This document shows positions 14,909-23,919 of a DNA stretch of 49,136 bases, piece by piece; the stretch's first letter is position 1, and each line of letters begins with the position of its first letter. The stretch comes from Zoogloea sp. Lineage in GTDB: Bacteria; Pseudomonadota; Gammaproteobacteria; Burkholderiales; Rhodocyclaceae. The notes under the pieces were generated by a model. That model was not told where the DNA came from. It saw only the letters and a program-made list of their open reading frames with translations, and searched no databases. The translations under genes were made by a program, and so were the position numbers. The stretch is from assembly GCF_028689785.1 (NCBI RefSeq), contig NZ_JAQVCN010000033.1, positions 1 through 49,136 of the forward strand, in the 5' to 3' direction.

Positions 14909-15991
14909 CTAGGCGCAGCACGCCTCGATGCTGGCCCGCATCTGCGCAGGCGTCGCCTCGGCGCTGATCACCGCGCGCCCCAGGCCCTTCAGGAGCACGA
15001 GCCGGAGCGTGCCGTCCGACACCTTCTTGTCGTGGGACATGAGCTCCAGGTAGCGATCGGCACCGAGCGCCGGCCCAAGCACCGGCAGCCCGGCGCGCTC
15101 GTGAATGAGCCGGATGCGGGCCACATCGGCGTCGCCGAGCCAGCCCATTCGCCGGGAAAGATCGGCGGCCATGATGGTGCCGGCGGCCACGGCCTCGCCG
15201 TGCAGCCACTCGCCGTAGCCCATCCCCGTCTCGATGGCGTGGCCAAAGGTGTGACCGAGATTGAGGGTAGCCCGCTCACCCTGCTCGGTTTCATCAGCAG
15301 CAACCACTTCGGCCTTGTTGCGGCAGGAGCGCTCAACCGCCTCCGCAAGCGCTTCAGGGTCTCTTGCGAGGAGGCTGTCCAGGTGGGACTCGATCCATTC
15401 GAGGAAGGGCAGGTCACGGATCAGGCCGTATTTGATGACTTCCGCAAGCCCCGCCCTGAGCTCCCGATCAGGCAGGGTATTGAGCACGCGAGTATCAGCC
15501 AGCACCAGTCGGGGCTGATAAAAGGCACCAATCATGTTCTTGCCGAGGGGATGATTGATGGCGGTCTTCCCACCCACCGAAGAATCCACCTGGGACAGCA
15601 GCGTTGTCGGCACCTGGATGAAGGGCACGCCACGCTGATAGGTCGCGGCGGCAAATCCCACCATATCACCGACAACACCTCCGCCCAGGGCAATGAGAGT
15701 TGTGCTGCGGTCACAGCGCGCCGCCAGCAGCCCGTCGAAGATGAGGTTGAGGGTCGGCCAGTCCTTGTTGGCCTCGCCATCCGGCAGAACGATCTCGGTT
15801 ACCTGCAGCCCCAGGGCATGCAGGTCTGCCACGAAGGGTGCAAGGTAGAGTGGCCCGACCACATCATTGGTGATCACCGCAACTCGCTTTGTTTTCAGGT
15901 AAGGCAGGAGGAGGGCTGGGTCGCCCACCAGCCCGGCACCGATACGGATCGGATAGCTGCGCTCGGCAAGCTCTACATTCAGTGTGCGCAT
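14909..15991 (-). CDS. aroB: 3-dehydroquinate synthase
   Basis: AroB converts DAHP to 3-dehydroquinate, the second shikimate-pathway step, using NAD and a divalent metal. The 360-residue protein has the NAD-binding [19 protein letters not shown], the substrate loop [19 protein letters not shown], and the metal ligands in GLAEVIKYG and [11 protein letters not shown] with HGEAVAAG. It overlaps the end of aroK by 13 bases, so the two are translationally linked. Length and motifs are normal. Confidence 0.96.
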   Translation of the reverse strand: MRTLNVELAERSYPIRIGAGLVGDPALLLPYLKTKRVAVITNDVVGPLYLAPFVADLHALGLQVTEIVLPDGEANKDWPTLNLIFDGLLAARCDRSTTLIALGGGVVGDMVGFAAATYQRGVPFIQVPTTLLSQVDSSVGGKTAINHPLGKNMIGAFYQPRLVLADTRVLNTLPDRELRAGLAEVIKYGLIRDLPFLEWIESHLDSLLARDPEALAEAVERSCRNKAEVVAADETEQGERATLNLGHTFGHAIETGMGYGEWLHGEAVAAGTIMAADLSRRMGWLGDADVARIRLIHERAGLPVLGPALGADRYLELMSHDKKVSDGTLRLVLLKGLGRAVISAEATPAQMRASIEACCA

Positions 15992-16506
15992 AGGATCTGC
16001 AGTTCTTTCTCGATCATCCGGACCATGGCGTGGGGCGTTCCCCGCCCACCCTCGACGATGATGTGTGCGGCTTCGCGGTAAAGAGGATCACGGGCGACAT
16101 AAAGCTGCTGGAGCCGCCCCCGCGGATCGGGAACCTGCAGCAACGGACGGCTGCGGTCGTGACGGGTGCGCTCCCACAGGATGTGCGGAGGCACGTTGAG
16201 GTAGATCACCACGCCGCGCCCCGAGAGCAATTCACGGTTGGTGGGGCTGATCACCGCCCCACCACCCGTGGCCAGCACCAGGCCAGCCTCTTGGGTGAGA
16301 GCATCGAGGGTACAGGTCTCGCGCTTGCGAAAGCCCTCCTCACCCTCGATCTCGAAAATTGTCGGGATCTTGACGCCAGTGCGCAGCTCGATCTCGTGAT
16401 CACTGTCTACAAACCGAAGGCCGAGACGCTTGGCAAGCTCTCGGCCTACGGTTGTCTTGCCGGAACCGGGCATTCCGACAAGGACGATACATTTCGGATG
16501 ATTCAT
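15979..16506 (-). CDS. aroK: Shikimate kinase
   Basis: AroK phosphorylates shikimate with ATP. The P-loop is [15 protein letters not shown]; the DSDHEIE segment binds shikimate and metal; GFRKRET and the GGGAV motif complete the site, and the lid holds [12 protein letters not shown] prefer ATG at 16504-16506 (MNHPK), which has a GGGGCGG stretch just upstream and gives 175 residues. A start four codons earlier (16518, MGRGMNHPK) is also possible. The 3' end overlaps aroB by 13 bases. The gene lies downstream of the pilus operon and the Ig-like lipoprotein, all on the minus strand. Confidence 0.95.
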   Translation of the reverse strand: MNHPKCIVLVGMPGSGKTTVGRELAKRLGLRFVDSDHEIELRTGVKIPTIFEIEGEEGFRKRETCTLDALTQEAGLVLATGGGAVISPTNRELLSGRGVVIYLNVPPHILWERTRHDRSRPLLQVPDPRGRLQQLYVARDPLYREAAHIIVEGGRGTPHAMVRMIEKELQILCAH

Positions 16507-16555
16507 GCCCCGCCCCATAGGACCGGGGCTCGGCTAGGAATCCCCGGAACAGTCA

Positions 16556-18673
16556 TCAGTTGATCGTAAGTTCGGCGCTGCTCGCATCCCCGCTCGGAGA
16601 AGTCACGGTGATACCGATCTTGCCGGCCATGTCCGTTGCGCACTTGGAACCTTCGATCAGCACAGTATGGAACGTTCCACCCGGAGCGTTGGTATTGGAC
16701 ACAGTGTCAGACCCCGGCGGGAAGGAAACGGTTGCCTTCACCGTATCACCCGTATCGTTCTTGTAAGTGACACTGGAGGTCGCCGTGAGGGCGGCACCGG
16801 CAGGCAACGGGTTATTGTTGATATCAGACATCCTGAACGTGAAGGAGGCCGAACAAACCGGAGCCACCGGCGGCACTGCCGTCGGGTTGGCCTTAGGGGT
16901 TATGGTGAAGGTCGACGGGGTCACGGTACCGATCACATGGCTGGACAGGACCAGCACGATGTTCCGACGCACGTGAGCATTACCCCAGACGCCATCGCAG
17001 GTGCCCGCCTTGTAGGGCGCATTGGCATATCGTCCGTCGGACGGATAAGCCGGGCACGCGGAGGTGTTCAGCGCGCTGAACTGGATCTCCCGCTCACCTG
17101 AAGCCCAAACCCTGTCCTCCGTGTTATCAACGAAAGCGTCGCCCAAATCACGGAACACCTCGCCTGCATCGTAGATGTTGTTCTGATTCAGATCGTCAAA
17201 GCTTTCCTCGCCCTGAGCATAAGCAAGAATCGTCACCCGACCGGCCTTGACCGCAAAGTTGGAGGGTTCGCTGTCCACCCGCGGACGGAGTTCGCCACTA
17301 GTAACGGTGACGCTGCAGGAACCGGCTGCTGTTACACAGGACGGCTGAATGCCTGCGCCTTCACTGATGAAATTGATCACCGTGCCATCGGCCACCGGAT
17401 TACCCAACCGGTCGAACGCATACACATTGGCTCTTGTCGTCGTGCCGTCCCGGCTCCAGCCTTCAATGTTGAAGGTTCCGATCGACAGGGAGAAACGATC
17501 CTGAGTCGGACGCCCCGTGGAGATCGTGAGATTGGTGGATTGGGTCACGATGGTCGGATCGTCCACCAGAGTGGCCGTGACCCAGACGGGGGTCGGCACA
17601 GAACCGGCAGACACCGTCACACTGACCAGACCGGAACCATCCGAGGTTGCCTGCACCGGACCGGACGCCTGATTGTTGAGCTTGATACCGCCCACACGGG
17701 TGGAAAGGTCAAAGCTGACCGCCTTGGATGCGACCGGATTGTTGGTGCTATCCACCACCTTGAAGGTTACGACAGAGCTGGAAGACAGCCCGGCTCCCCC
17801 AGTACCTGCGAGCGCCATCGACGAAGGACTGGCCGAAACGTAGCCGATATTCGAAGCCCTCGGCGCAGCAACCGCGATCGTGGTCTGGGCGGATGTGCCC
17901 TGCAGGGAGGCCGTGATGATGTCCGAACCGGCACAACCCTTGTCGGTATAGGTGGCAGTCGCAACACCATTGATGGTTGCAACACTCTTGGTGATGCTGG
18001 CCTTACCGTTACTGTCACAGCCCGACGAGAAATTGACGGTGAGCGGCGTCGTCGTCAGCACACCGTTAAAGAACACCTGAACAGACACCGAAGTGCTCCC
18101 ATAGGCACTCAGGGAGTTGGAATTCGCCGTCAGATTCGACAAAGTCACCGCCCCTGGGCTGACAGCATAGGCGATCTTCTGAGTGACCGAAGCACCATCC
18201 ACATCCACCGTGGCGGTGACTTGAGCTGCACCGCTGGAGGCGAGATCCGCAGCCAGCAGATTGATCGTGGCAAGCCCATTTGCATCAGTCAGGCGGGTAC
18301 CAGAGGTCGGATCAAAAACCGCCAGAGAACTATCTGTCGTGAAGGTGACCACCCGATTCGCAAGCGGCAACCCCGTGGGTGACACAAGCACGGCACGAAC
18401 CGTCAGCGGCTTCCCGGAGGTGAGATTATTGGTGGCGGTTCCTGTCCCTGCGTCCACCAAGGTCAAGGTGACCTTCGGTGTCTGGGTGGTGCTGCCATTG
18501 TCGGTTCCTGTGCCGCTACAGGTCAAAAATCCACCCGGGCAGCTGGTGGAACCACTACCGCCGCCACCTCCGCCACCACAACTGACCAGTGCCAGAGCAA
18601 TCAGTGACGGGGCGATGAGTCGGACATGGGAGCGGGCAGCCCCTGAAAAAAATTCACGCATTGAAAAATCCAT
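16556..18673 (-). CDS. Ig-like domain lipoprotein at the end of the pilus operon
   Basis: This is a 705-residue predicted outer-membrane or surface lipoprotein. A hydrophobic signal (IAPSLIALALVS) ends in a lipobox with Cys32, followed by a run of seven glycines. The body repeats bacterial Ig-like (Big_1/invasin-type) strands, for example RVVTFTTDS with DANGLATINLLA and KAVSFDLS with TSDGSGLVSVTVSAG. Residues 494-505 (DLNQNNIYDAGE) match an EF-hand calcium loop, and 516-527 (DNTEDRVWASGE) resembles a second. The gene starts 12 bases after pilQ stops on the same strand, so it probably belongs to pilMNOPQ. A role in pilus function or adhesion is inference. No ribosome site is obvious; an internal ATG four codons in is an alternative start. 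Confidence 0.82.
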   Translation of the reverse strand: MDFSMREFFSGAARSHVRLIAPSLIALALVSCGGGGGGGSGSTSCPGGFLTCSGTGTDNGSTTQTPKVTLTLVDAGTGTATNNLTSGKPLTVRAVLVSPTGLPLANRVVTFTTDSSLAVFDPTSGTRLTDANGLATINLLAADLASSGAAQVTATVDVDGASVTQKIAYAVSPGAVTLSNLTANSNSLSAYGSTSVSVQVFFNGVLTTTPLTVNFSSGCDSNGKASITKSVATINGVATATYTDKGCAGSDIITASLQGTSAQTTIAVAAPRASNIGYVSASPSSMALAGTGGAGLSSSSVVTFKVVDSTNNPVASKAVSFDLSTRVGGIKLNNQASGPVQATSDGSGLVSVTVSAGSVPTPVWVTATLVDDPTIVTQSTNLTISTGRPTQDRFSLSIGTFNIEGWSRDGTTTRANVYAFDRLGNPVADGTVINFISEGAGIQPSCVTAAGSCSVTVTSGELRPRVDSEPSNFAVKAGRVTILAYAQGEESFDDLNQNNIYDAGEVFRDLGDAFVDNTEDRVWASGEREIQFSALNTSACPAYPSDGRYANAPYKAGTCDGVWGNAHVRRNIVLVLSSHVIGTVTPSTFTITPKANPTAVPPVAPVCSASFTFRMSDINNNPLPAGAALTATSSVTYKNDTGDTVKATVSFPPGSDTVSNTNAPGGTFHTVLIEGSKCATDMAGKIGITVTSPSGDASSAELTIN

Positions 18674-18685
18674 TCTGGCCAGTGG

Positions 18686-20863
18686 TCAGCGCAAACCCAG
18701 CTGATCGTTGATGATGCGGGGCGTAATGAAAATGAGCAACTCGGTCTTGTTGTCGGTCCGCTCGTTACTGCGGAACAGGTAACCCAGGACAGGAAGATCG
18801 CCGAGAAGCGGAATTTTAACCGTATTGTTAGATACGTCCTGCGTGTAGATGCCGCCAATCACAATGGTGCCACCATTTTCCACTACGACTTCGGTCTTCA
18901 CGTGCTTGGTATCAATCGGCACATTGCCGTTGGCCACCGGACGATCGTAACGCGGCTGATCCTTATTGACCTCGATGCTCATCATTACCTTGCCGTCCGG
19001 CGTGATCTGCGGCTTGACCTTGAGCGCCAGGTTGGCCTTCTTGAACGACACAGTCGGCGCCGTCGTTCCACCACCCTGGGTCTGGAAGGGCACTTCAGTA
19101 CCCTGCTCAATGAGTGCCTCAACCTTGTCTGCAGTCATGACCCGGGGCCTGGAAACCACCTTGCCCCGGCCATCAGCCTCCAGTGCAGACACTTCCATAT
19201 CGATGAACCGGGTAGCCGCGCTGTTCCACAAGGCAAGGGAGAAGGCACCGGCCTGCTTGCCATTGATGGTGGAAGCCGGCAGATTGACTGCCAAGGAATC
19301 GGTGAAATTGGGCACCGTGGAGATCTGCCCCGCCTGGTAACCCGTTGAAGTCAGGGAACCGGAACCAAAAGTGTTCCGGTACACGGAAACGCCACCATCG
19401 GTCTTGCCGAGCAACCCGCCGGTCTTGGCACCAAAACCGAGGCGTACACCAAGGTTCCGGGTGAAGGTGTCCGTGGCTTCGACAATCTGGGCTTCGATCA
19501 GAACCTGGCGGACCTCTACGTCGATTTCAGCGATCAGGCGACGCAACTCCTCCAGTCGCGATGCCACATCATTGACAAAGATCTTGTTGCTGCGCTCATC
19601 AGGCACCACACTGCCGCGCTTCGAGAGCACGCTTTGATCCTTGCTCTTGAGGAACTCAGCGACATTTTTGGCCTTGTGATAGTTGATCTGGAAGCTCTCC
19701 GTCCGCAAGGGCTCCAGATCACCAATCTGCGCCTTGGATTCAAGATCAAGCTTCTCACGGGCCGCAAGTTCGTCCCGCGGCGCAATCCAGATCACGTTGC
19801 CATTCTTGCGCAGATCAAGACCCCGGGCCTGCAGGATAATGTCCAGGGCTTGGTCCCACGGAACATCCTTGAGGCGCAGGGTAAGGTTTCCCTGGACCGA
19901 ATCGCTGGTGATGATGTTGAAGTTCGTAAAGTCGGCAATCACCTGGAGAACCGAGCGTACGTCGATATTCTGGAAATTCAGGGAGAGCTTCTCTCCACCG
20001 AAACGTGCCTTGCCTGCCCCCTGGGTCAGCTTGTTAGGGTCTTCCTTGACAGGCTTCACCTCAAGCACGAATTGATTGTCGCTTTGATACGCGTTGTGCT
20101 CCCACAACCCCCGAGGCGTCACTGTCATCCGTACATTGCCCCCCTGAGCCTGGGTCAGCACAGAGGACACGGGCGTCCCAAAGTCCACGACATCAAGCTT
20201 GCGACGCAGTTGCTCGGGAACATCTGTCTTCAGGAAATCAACGATCAGGCTGGAGCCCTGCTGGCGAATGTCGATGCCCGCATTGGGATCGGACAGATCG
20301 ACCACCAGGCGCCCCTCCCCGTCCTTCCCGCGCCGGAAATTGACATCACGAATGGCATGCTTTTCGTTTTCCCCGACCACTGCCGGCGCAAACTGGGTGG
20401 ACTGGGGCGCGGCCCCCGAGGCCTCCTTGAAAGATCCGGCGGCCAGGGTGATGTAGATCTCTCGATCTTCAATCCGTGTCTCGTAGGGATAAACCCGGGA
20501 GAGGTTCAGCACCAGCCGGGTACGATCCCCAACCTGTACGATATTCACACTGCGCAGATCGCCGGTATTGAGAACCTGACTGTTCCTGCCCAGGCCATTG
20601 GCGGTATCCGGAAAGTCGAAAGCAATCCGTGCAGGACTTGCAACGCTGAAACTACCCGGCGCCACCGCCAGCGGCTGTGCCATAGTCAGCTTGAGGATGA
20701 TGCTCCCCCCTTGCTCGGCGGCAACAATCTTCTCGATCCGATTCCCCGCCGGCACAGCAGCCTGAGTGGTCTGGGCGAACACAGGCGCCACTGGGGCCAT
20801 GCATCCCAGCACTGCCACGACAGCCAATGCGCCAAACCTGAAGCTACAACGTCCCATTTTCAT
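18686..20863 (-). CDS. pilQ: Type IV pilus secretin PilQ
   Basis: PilQ forms the outer-membrane channel through which the type IV pilus leaves the cell. The start is ATG at 20861-20863, which overlaps the pilP stop (ATGA) and has a perfect AGGAGG 7 bases upstream, giving 725 residues with a Sec signal (about 1-30, ending VFAQ). AMIN domains follow, then the secretin N-domain (LSLNFQNIDVRSVLQVIADFTNFNII), the N1/NolW-like part (FLKSKDQSVLSKRGSVVPDERSNKIFV split across), and the secretin pore domain at the C-terminus, with VPFQTQGGGTT and IPLLGDLPVLGYLFRS. It is the last pil gene here, followed by the Ig-like lipoprotein. Confidence 0.96.
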   Translation of the reverse strand: MKMGRCSFRFGALAVVAVLGCMAPVAPVFAQTTQAAVPAGNRIEKIVAAEQGGSIILKLTMAQPLAVAPGSFSVASPARIAFDFPDTANGLGRNSQVLNTGDLRSVNIVQVGDRTRLVLNLSRVYPYETRIEDREIYITLAAGSFKEASGAAPQSTQFAPAVVGENEKHAIRDVNFRRGKDGEGRLVVDLSDPNAGIDIRQQGSSLIVDFLKTDVPEQLRRKLDVVDFGTPVSSVLTQAQGGNVRMTVTPRGLWEHNAYQSDNQFVLEVKPVKEDPNKLTQGAGKARFGGEKLSLNFQNIDVRSVLQVIADFTNFNIITSDSVQGNLTLRLKDVPWDQALDIILQARGLDLRKNGNVIWIAPRDELAAREKLDLESKAQIGDLEPLRTESFQINYHKAKNVAEFLKSKDQSVLSKRGSVVPDERSNKIFVNDVASRLEELRRLIAEIDVEVRQVLIEAQIVEATDTFTRNLGVRLGFGAKTGGLLGKTDGGVSVYRNTFGSGSLTSTGYQAGQISTVPNFTDSLAVNLPASTINGKQAGAFSLALWNSAATRFIDMEVSALEADGRGKVVSRPRVMTADKVEALIEQGTEVPFQTQGGGTTAPTVSFKKANLALKVKPQITPDGKVMMSIEVNKDQPRYDRPVANGNVPIDTKHVKTEVVVENGGTIVIGGIYTQDVSNNTVKIPLLGDLPVLGYLFRSNERTDNKTELLIFITPRIINDQLGLR

Positions 20864-21393
20864 TTCTTCGCCTCCTGAGGCGCCTGCTCCTGCAGTTGCA
20901 GCGTGCTGATACGCTCGGTCCATTCGCCGCCGGCATCCTCGACGAGCTCTTTTAATGTGATTTCCGACTCGGAGATGGCCGTGATTTGGCCGTAGTTCTG
21001 TCCGAGATAGTTTCCGACCTTGACCTGGTGCAAGGTCTTGTCCGCCGCCACAATGGCGTGGGACTGGCCCCGCTTGATCAAGACCCCCACCATCTTCAAG
21101 GATTCGAGAGGGAAGGACTCCAGCGGCTCCTTGCGGCGGTTGGCATCGGGCATGAACATCCCTGACTTCTTGTCCGGCTCGAGTTTCGCCGCACGGAAGG
21201 GGTCAATCTTTGCCGCTCCCTCGTAAACCACCGGCACTGCCTGCTGGATCGGAGGCAGGGGCTTGAGATTGGGTTTGAGGTCTTTCGAAGACTCGGTCAT
21301 CCAGTGCCGAAGGTCGTCCTGCTGATCCGAACAGCCCGGCAGGACGAGGAAAGCCGCCAGCGGCAGCATCAAAGTCAGTCGCATGATCCTCAC
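20860..21393 (-). CDS. pilP: Type IV pilus inner-membrane lipoprotein PilP
   Basis: PilP is a periplasmic lipoprotein that links the PilMNO inner-membrane complex to the secretin PilQ. It has 177 residues, a signal with lipobox LVLPGC (Cys21), a proline-rich linker, and the C-terminal HR domain (FPLESLKMVGVLIKRGQ, YLGQNYGQITAISESEITLKE). The start is GTG at 21391-21393, overlapping the pilO stop as GTGA. An ATG three codons later (21384) is possible but has a poorly spaced ribosome site. It overlaps pilQ by 4 bases. Confidence 0.94.
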   Translation of the reverse strand: MRIMRLTLMLPLAAFLVLPGCSDQQDDLRHWMTESSKDLKPNLKPLPPIQQAVPVVYEGAAKIDPFRAAKLEPDKKSGMFMPDANRRKEPLESFPLESLKMVGVLIKRGQSHAIVAADKTLHQVKVGNYLGQNYGQITAISESEITLKELVEDAGGEWTERISTLQLQEQAPQEAKK

Positions 21394-22064
21394 TTGGCCG
21401 CCTTTTCCTTGGCTTTTTCCCTGCGCAGCCGGGCAACTTCCTCGTCGTCCAGATAGCGGTAGGTGACGGCAGTGGCGTCGAACTTCAGGTTGCCCTCCTT
21501 CATGGCCTCGATCGCAATGTCGTTGAGGGTCACGATACGAGGCATCTGGGCCACGTCACTGACAAATTCGCCGAGATCGTGATAGTTGCCGGTGACACGC
21601 ACGGCAATCGGCAATTCGGCATAGAAATCCTTAGAGCCTTCGGAGCCCGGCTTGAACAACTCGAACTGAAGGCCACGCCCCAACCCGGCCTGGTTGATGT
21701 CGGCAAGAAGGGATTCGATTTCGGAACGGTTGGGCAGTTGCTTGAGCAGAGCGCCAAACTGCCGGTCAATCTCGCTGAGCTGCCTGCGGTACTCCGCCAG
21801 ATTGACCGCCTGCCGCTTCTTGCCCAGCCAGTCCTCCTTGAGGGTCAGCTCCTCCCGCTCGCGGTTATCCAATGTAGCAAACTGATCGCTCCAATCGAAC
21901 CACCACCCACCCACAACAATGGCAGCAAACAAGGCCACCAGCGTCACCACCCGCGGCAACAGGGGCCATTGCCCGGGATCATTCGGATCAAGCCCCCTGA
22001 ATTCCCGCTGCAGGGTCTGCAGATCGAGATTGCGCAGGCTCTCCAGCCAATCTTTGAGGCCCAT
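21390..22064 (-). CDS. pilO: Type IV pilus assembly protein PilO
   Basis: PilO is a bitopic inner-membrane protein that pairs with PilN in the pilus alignment complex. It has 224 residues: a short cytoplasmic part (MGLKDWLESLRNLDLQTLQ), one membrane segment (VVTLVALFAAIVVGGWWF), a coiled coil (ELTLKEDWLGKKRQAVNLAEYRRQ split over residues about 70-105), and a ferredoxin-like C-terminal domain (LPIAVRVTGNYHDLGEFVSDVAQM). The start ATG shares one base with the pilN stop (TAATG). The C-terminus is Lys-rich. Confidence 0.94.
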   Translation of the reverse strand: MGLKDWLESLRNLDLQTLQREFRGLDPNDPGQWPLLPRVVTLVALFAAIVVGGWWFDWSDQFATLDNREREELTLKEDWLGKKRQAVNLAEYRRQLSEIDRQFGALLKQLPNRSEIESLLADINQAGLGRGLQFELFKPGSEGSKDFYAELPIAVRVTGNYHDLGEFVSDVAQMPRIVTLNDIAIEAMKEGNLKFDATAVTYRYLDDEEVARLRREKAKEKAAK

Positions 22065-22672
22065 TATGGTTTTCCCTTCGGGGCCGCGGCCGACGCACCC
22101 TTTTCCTTGGCCAGATCGGTATCTGCAGCCTTGGCACGTTCAATATCAACGTTGAGGCTGAATTCACTCACACGACGGGTATTCAGCACAGCAGCCTTGA
22201 CCTCGACGAGATCGGCGCGTTCTAGATAGGGTGACGCCTCGAGATTGCGCATCAAATTGGAGACTCTCGCATTGGACTGGGCATAACCAACCAGATTGAT
22301 CTTCGAACCCGTCTGCTTCAGTGACTTGAGATAGACACCTTCAGGCATCTGCCGGGCGAGCTCGTTGAATATCTGCACGGTCTCGGTCCGGTTGGTCTGC
22401 AGAGACTCAATGACCTGCTTGCGCGACAGTAGCGCCTCGGCCTGCTCGCGCAAGCCCTTGATCTCGGCGATCTCCTTATCGAGGACGGCAATCTCCTGCT
22501 TGAGAAAGGCGTTCTTGGCCTCCTGCCCTTCGACATAGCCGGCGATGATGGAATGGCCGACAAACCAGACGGCCAGACCCGCCACTGCCGTCAACGCTGC
22601 CAGCAGGACAAACTGCTGGCGCCGGGCCTTGCGCTTTTCCTCCCGGTGGGGAAGCAGGTTGATGCGGATCAC
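22064..22672 (-). CDS. pilN: Type IV pilus assembly protein PilN
   Basis: PilN joins PilM in the cytoplasm to PilO in the periplasm. Its N-terminus, MIRINLLPHREEKRKARR, is the conserved PilM-binding motif. One membrane segment follows (LLAALTAVAGLAVWFVG), then a coiled coil (about residues 55-90) and a periplasmic fimbrial-assembly domain (MPEGVYLKSLKQTGSKINLVG). It has 202 residues. The start codon is GTG at 22670-22672, overlapping the pilM stop as GTGA, which makes this start firm. Confidence 0.95.
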   Translation of the reverse strand: MIRINLLPHREEKRKARRQQFVLLAALTAVAGLAVWFVGHSIIAGYVEGQEAKNAFLKQEIAVLDKEIAEIKGLREQAEALLSRKQVIESLQTNRTETVQIFNELARQMPEGVYLKSLKQTGSKINLVGYAQSNARVSNLMRNLEASPYLERADLVEVKAAVLNTRRVSEFSLNVDIERAKAADTDLAKEKGASAAAPKGKP

Positions 22673-23745
22673 GAATCAAACCTCCGCAGGGCAAGGCCGC
22701 AGGCCACAAGCAGCGCCGGAGCATCCGCCGACAGGTTCTTGGGGCGGACCTTGGGGCTCAGGCTCATTCCCGCAAAAGGATTGGCAATATGAGTATCGAC
22801 CTGGGTACGACCGGCAACCGTTTCAGCAAGCCCCGGGATCACTGCACAGCCCCCGGCCAGGACGATGTGATCCACCTGGTTGAACTGGGTCGAAGTAAAG
22901 AAGAACTGCAAGGCACGCGACACCTCCAGTGCCAGAGCATCCATGAACGGCCTCAGCAGATCCGCCTCATAACTTTCCGGGAGAGCCCCTGTACGCTTAC
23001 TGCCCTCGGCTTCCTCAAGCGACATGCCGAAGTGCCGCATGATGTCCTGGGTCAGAAGAAAACCGCCAAAGGCCTGCTCCCGGGCATAGACCTGCACGCC
23101 ATTCCGCAGGACCGACACATTCATGACATTGGCACCAGCATCGACAAGAGCAATGATCTTATCGTGCCCCGCATCGGGGAGATCCGCCTGAACGAGATCG
23201 AAAGCGGAAAGCGCCGCGTAGGACTCGACATCCATCACGAGCGCCTTCAGACCCGCCGCCTCTGCCGCGGCAACCCGATCTTCCACCTTCTCCTTGCGCG
23301 ACGCTGCTATCAGCACTTCATCCTCATCGGCACCCGACGCGGCCGGCCCGACAACTTGAAAGTCGAGATTGACCTCATCGAGAGCAAAGGGAATGTACTG
23401 GTTGGCCTCCGACTCGACCTGAACTTCAAGCTCCTGGTCACGCAGACCTGCCGGCAAAATGATCTTCTTGGTGATGACCGCCGATGCAGGCAGTGCCAAG
23501 GCAACGAACTTGGTGTTGGTGCCGAGCCTGCGCCACCCCCGCCGAATCGCCTCGGACACCGCCTCGAGATTAGCGATATTGCCATCGGAGACCGCATCTC
23601 TGGGCAGAGCCTCGATCGCGTAGCGCTCTACCCGGAACCCTCCCCCGGAAGCGGCGGCCAACTCGACCATCTTGACCGATGACGACGAAATGTCGACACC
23701 GATCAGGGGGCGCGCCCCAGGGCTGAGAAAGGATAGGTCGATCAC
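22669..23745 (-). CDS. pilM: Type IV pilus assembly ATPase-like protein PilM
   Basis: PilM is an actin/FtsA-like cytoplasmic protein that binds the PilN tail and couples the motor to the pilus machine. The 358-residue protein has the ASKHA phosphate motifs (LIGVDISSSSVKMVEL near the N-terminus, ALVDAGANVMNVSVL in the middle, IVLAGGCAVIPGLAETV near the end). The start is GTG at 23743-23745, with AGGA 6 bases upstream. It is the first gene of pilMNOPQ and lies divergent to the PBP1A gene, the standard arrangement in Proteobacteria. Confidence 0.95.
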   Translation of the reverse strand: MIDLSFLSPGARPLIGVDISSSSVKMVELAAASGGGFRVERYAIEALPRDAVSDGNIANLEAVSEAIRRGWRRLGTNTKFVALALPASAVITKKIILPAGLRDQELEVQVESEANQYIPFALDEVNLDFQVVGPAASGADEDEVLIAASRKEKVEDRVAAAEAAGLKALVMDVESYAALSAFDLVQADLPDAGHDKIIALVDAGANVMNVSVLRNGVQVYAREQAFGGFLLTQDIMRHFGMSLEEAEGSKRTGALPESYEADLLRPFMDALALEVSRALQFFFTSTQFNQVDHIVLAGGCAVIPGLAETVAGRTQVDTHIANPFAGMSLSPKVRPKNLSADAPALLVACGLALRRFDS

Positions 23746-23778
23746 AAAAAGTCCTGAAAATTCTTCACGTTAGGCGCA

Positions 23779-23808
23779 ATTACAACAATCTACTTCAAAT
23801 CCTAACAA
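23779..23808 (-). promoter_or_regulatory. Candidate sigma-70 promoter for pilMNOPQ
   Basis: Read on the minus strand: -35 TTGTTA (23803-23808), an 18-base spacer, and -10 TGTAAT (23779-23784), about 34 bases before the pilM GTG. The surrounding stretch is AT-rich compared with the coding DNA. Confidence 0.5.
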
Positions 23809-23859
23809 CAACCATGACATGTGTAAAGCAAGTGCCGGTAAAACACCGATTCATGCAAC

Positions 23860-23888
23860 GGGCGTCAAAACGCCCCGCCTCGTATAAT
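23860..23888 (+). promoter_or_regulatory. Consensus -10 box with adjacent inverted repeat upstream of PBP1A
   Basis: TATAAT at 23883-23888 is a perfect -10 hexamer. Just upstream, GGGCGT-CAAA-ACGCCC (23860-23875) is a 6-bp inverted repeat that lies where the -35 box should be. No TTGACA-like hexamer is present. The repeat may be an operator. The -10 box overlaps an ATG at 23887, which argues against that codon as the true start of the downstream gene. Confidence 0.5.
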
Positions 23889-23919
23889 GCAGGACTTTAA
23901 TCTGCCTCCCGCCCCTGAC

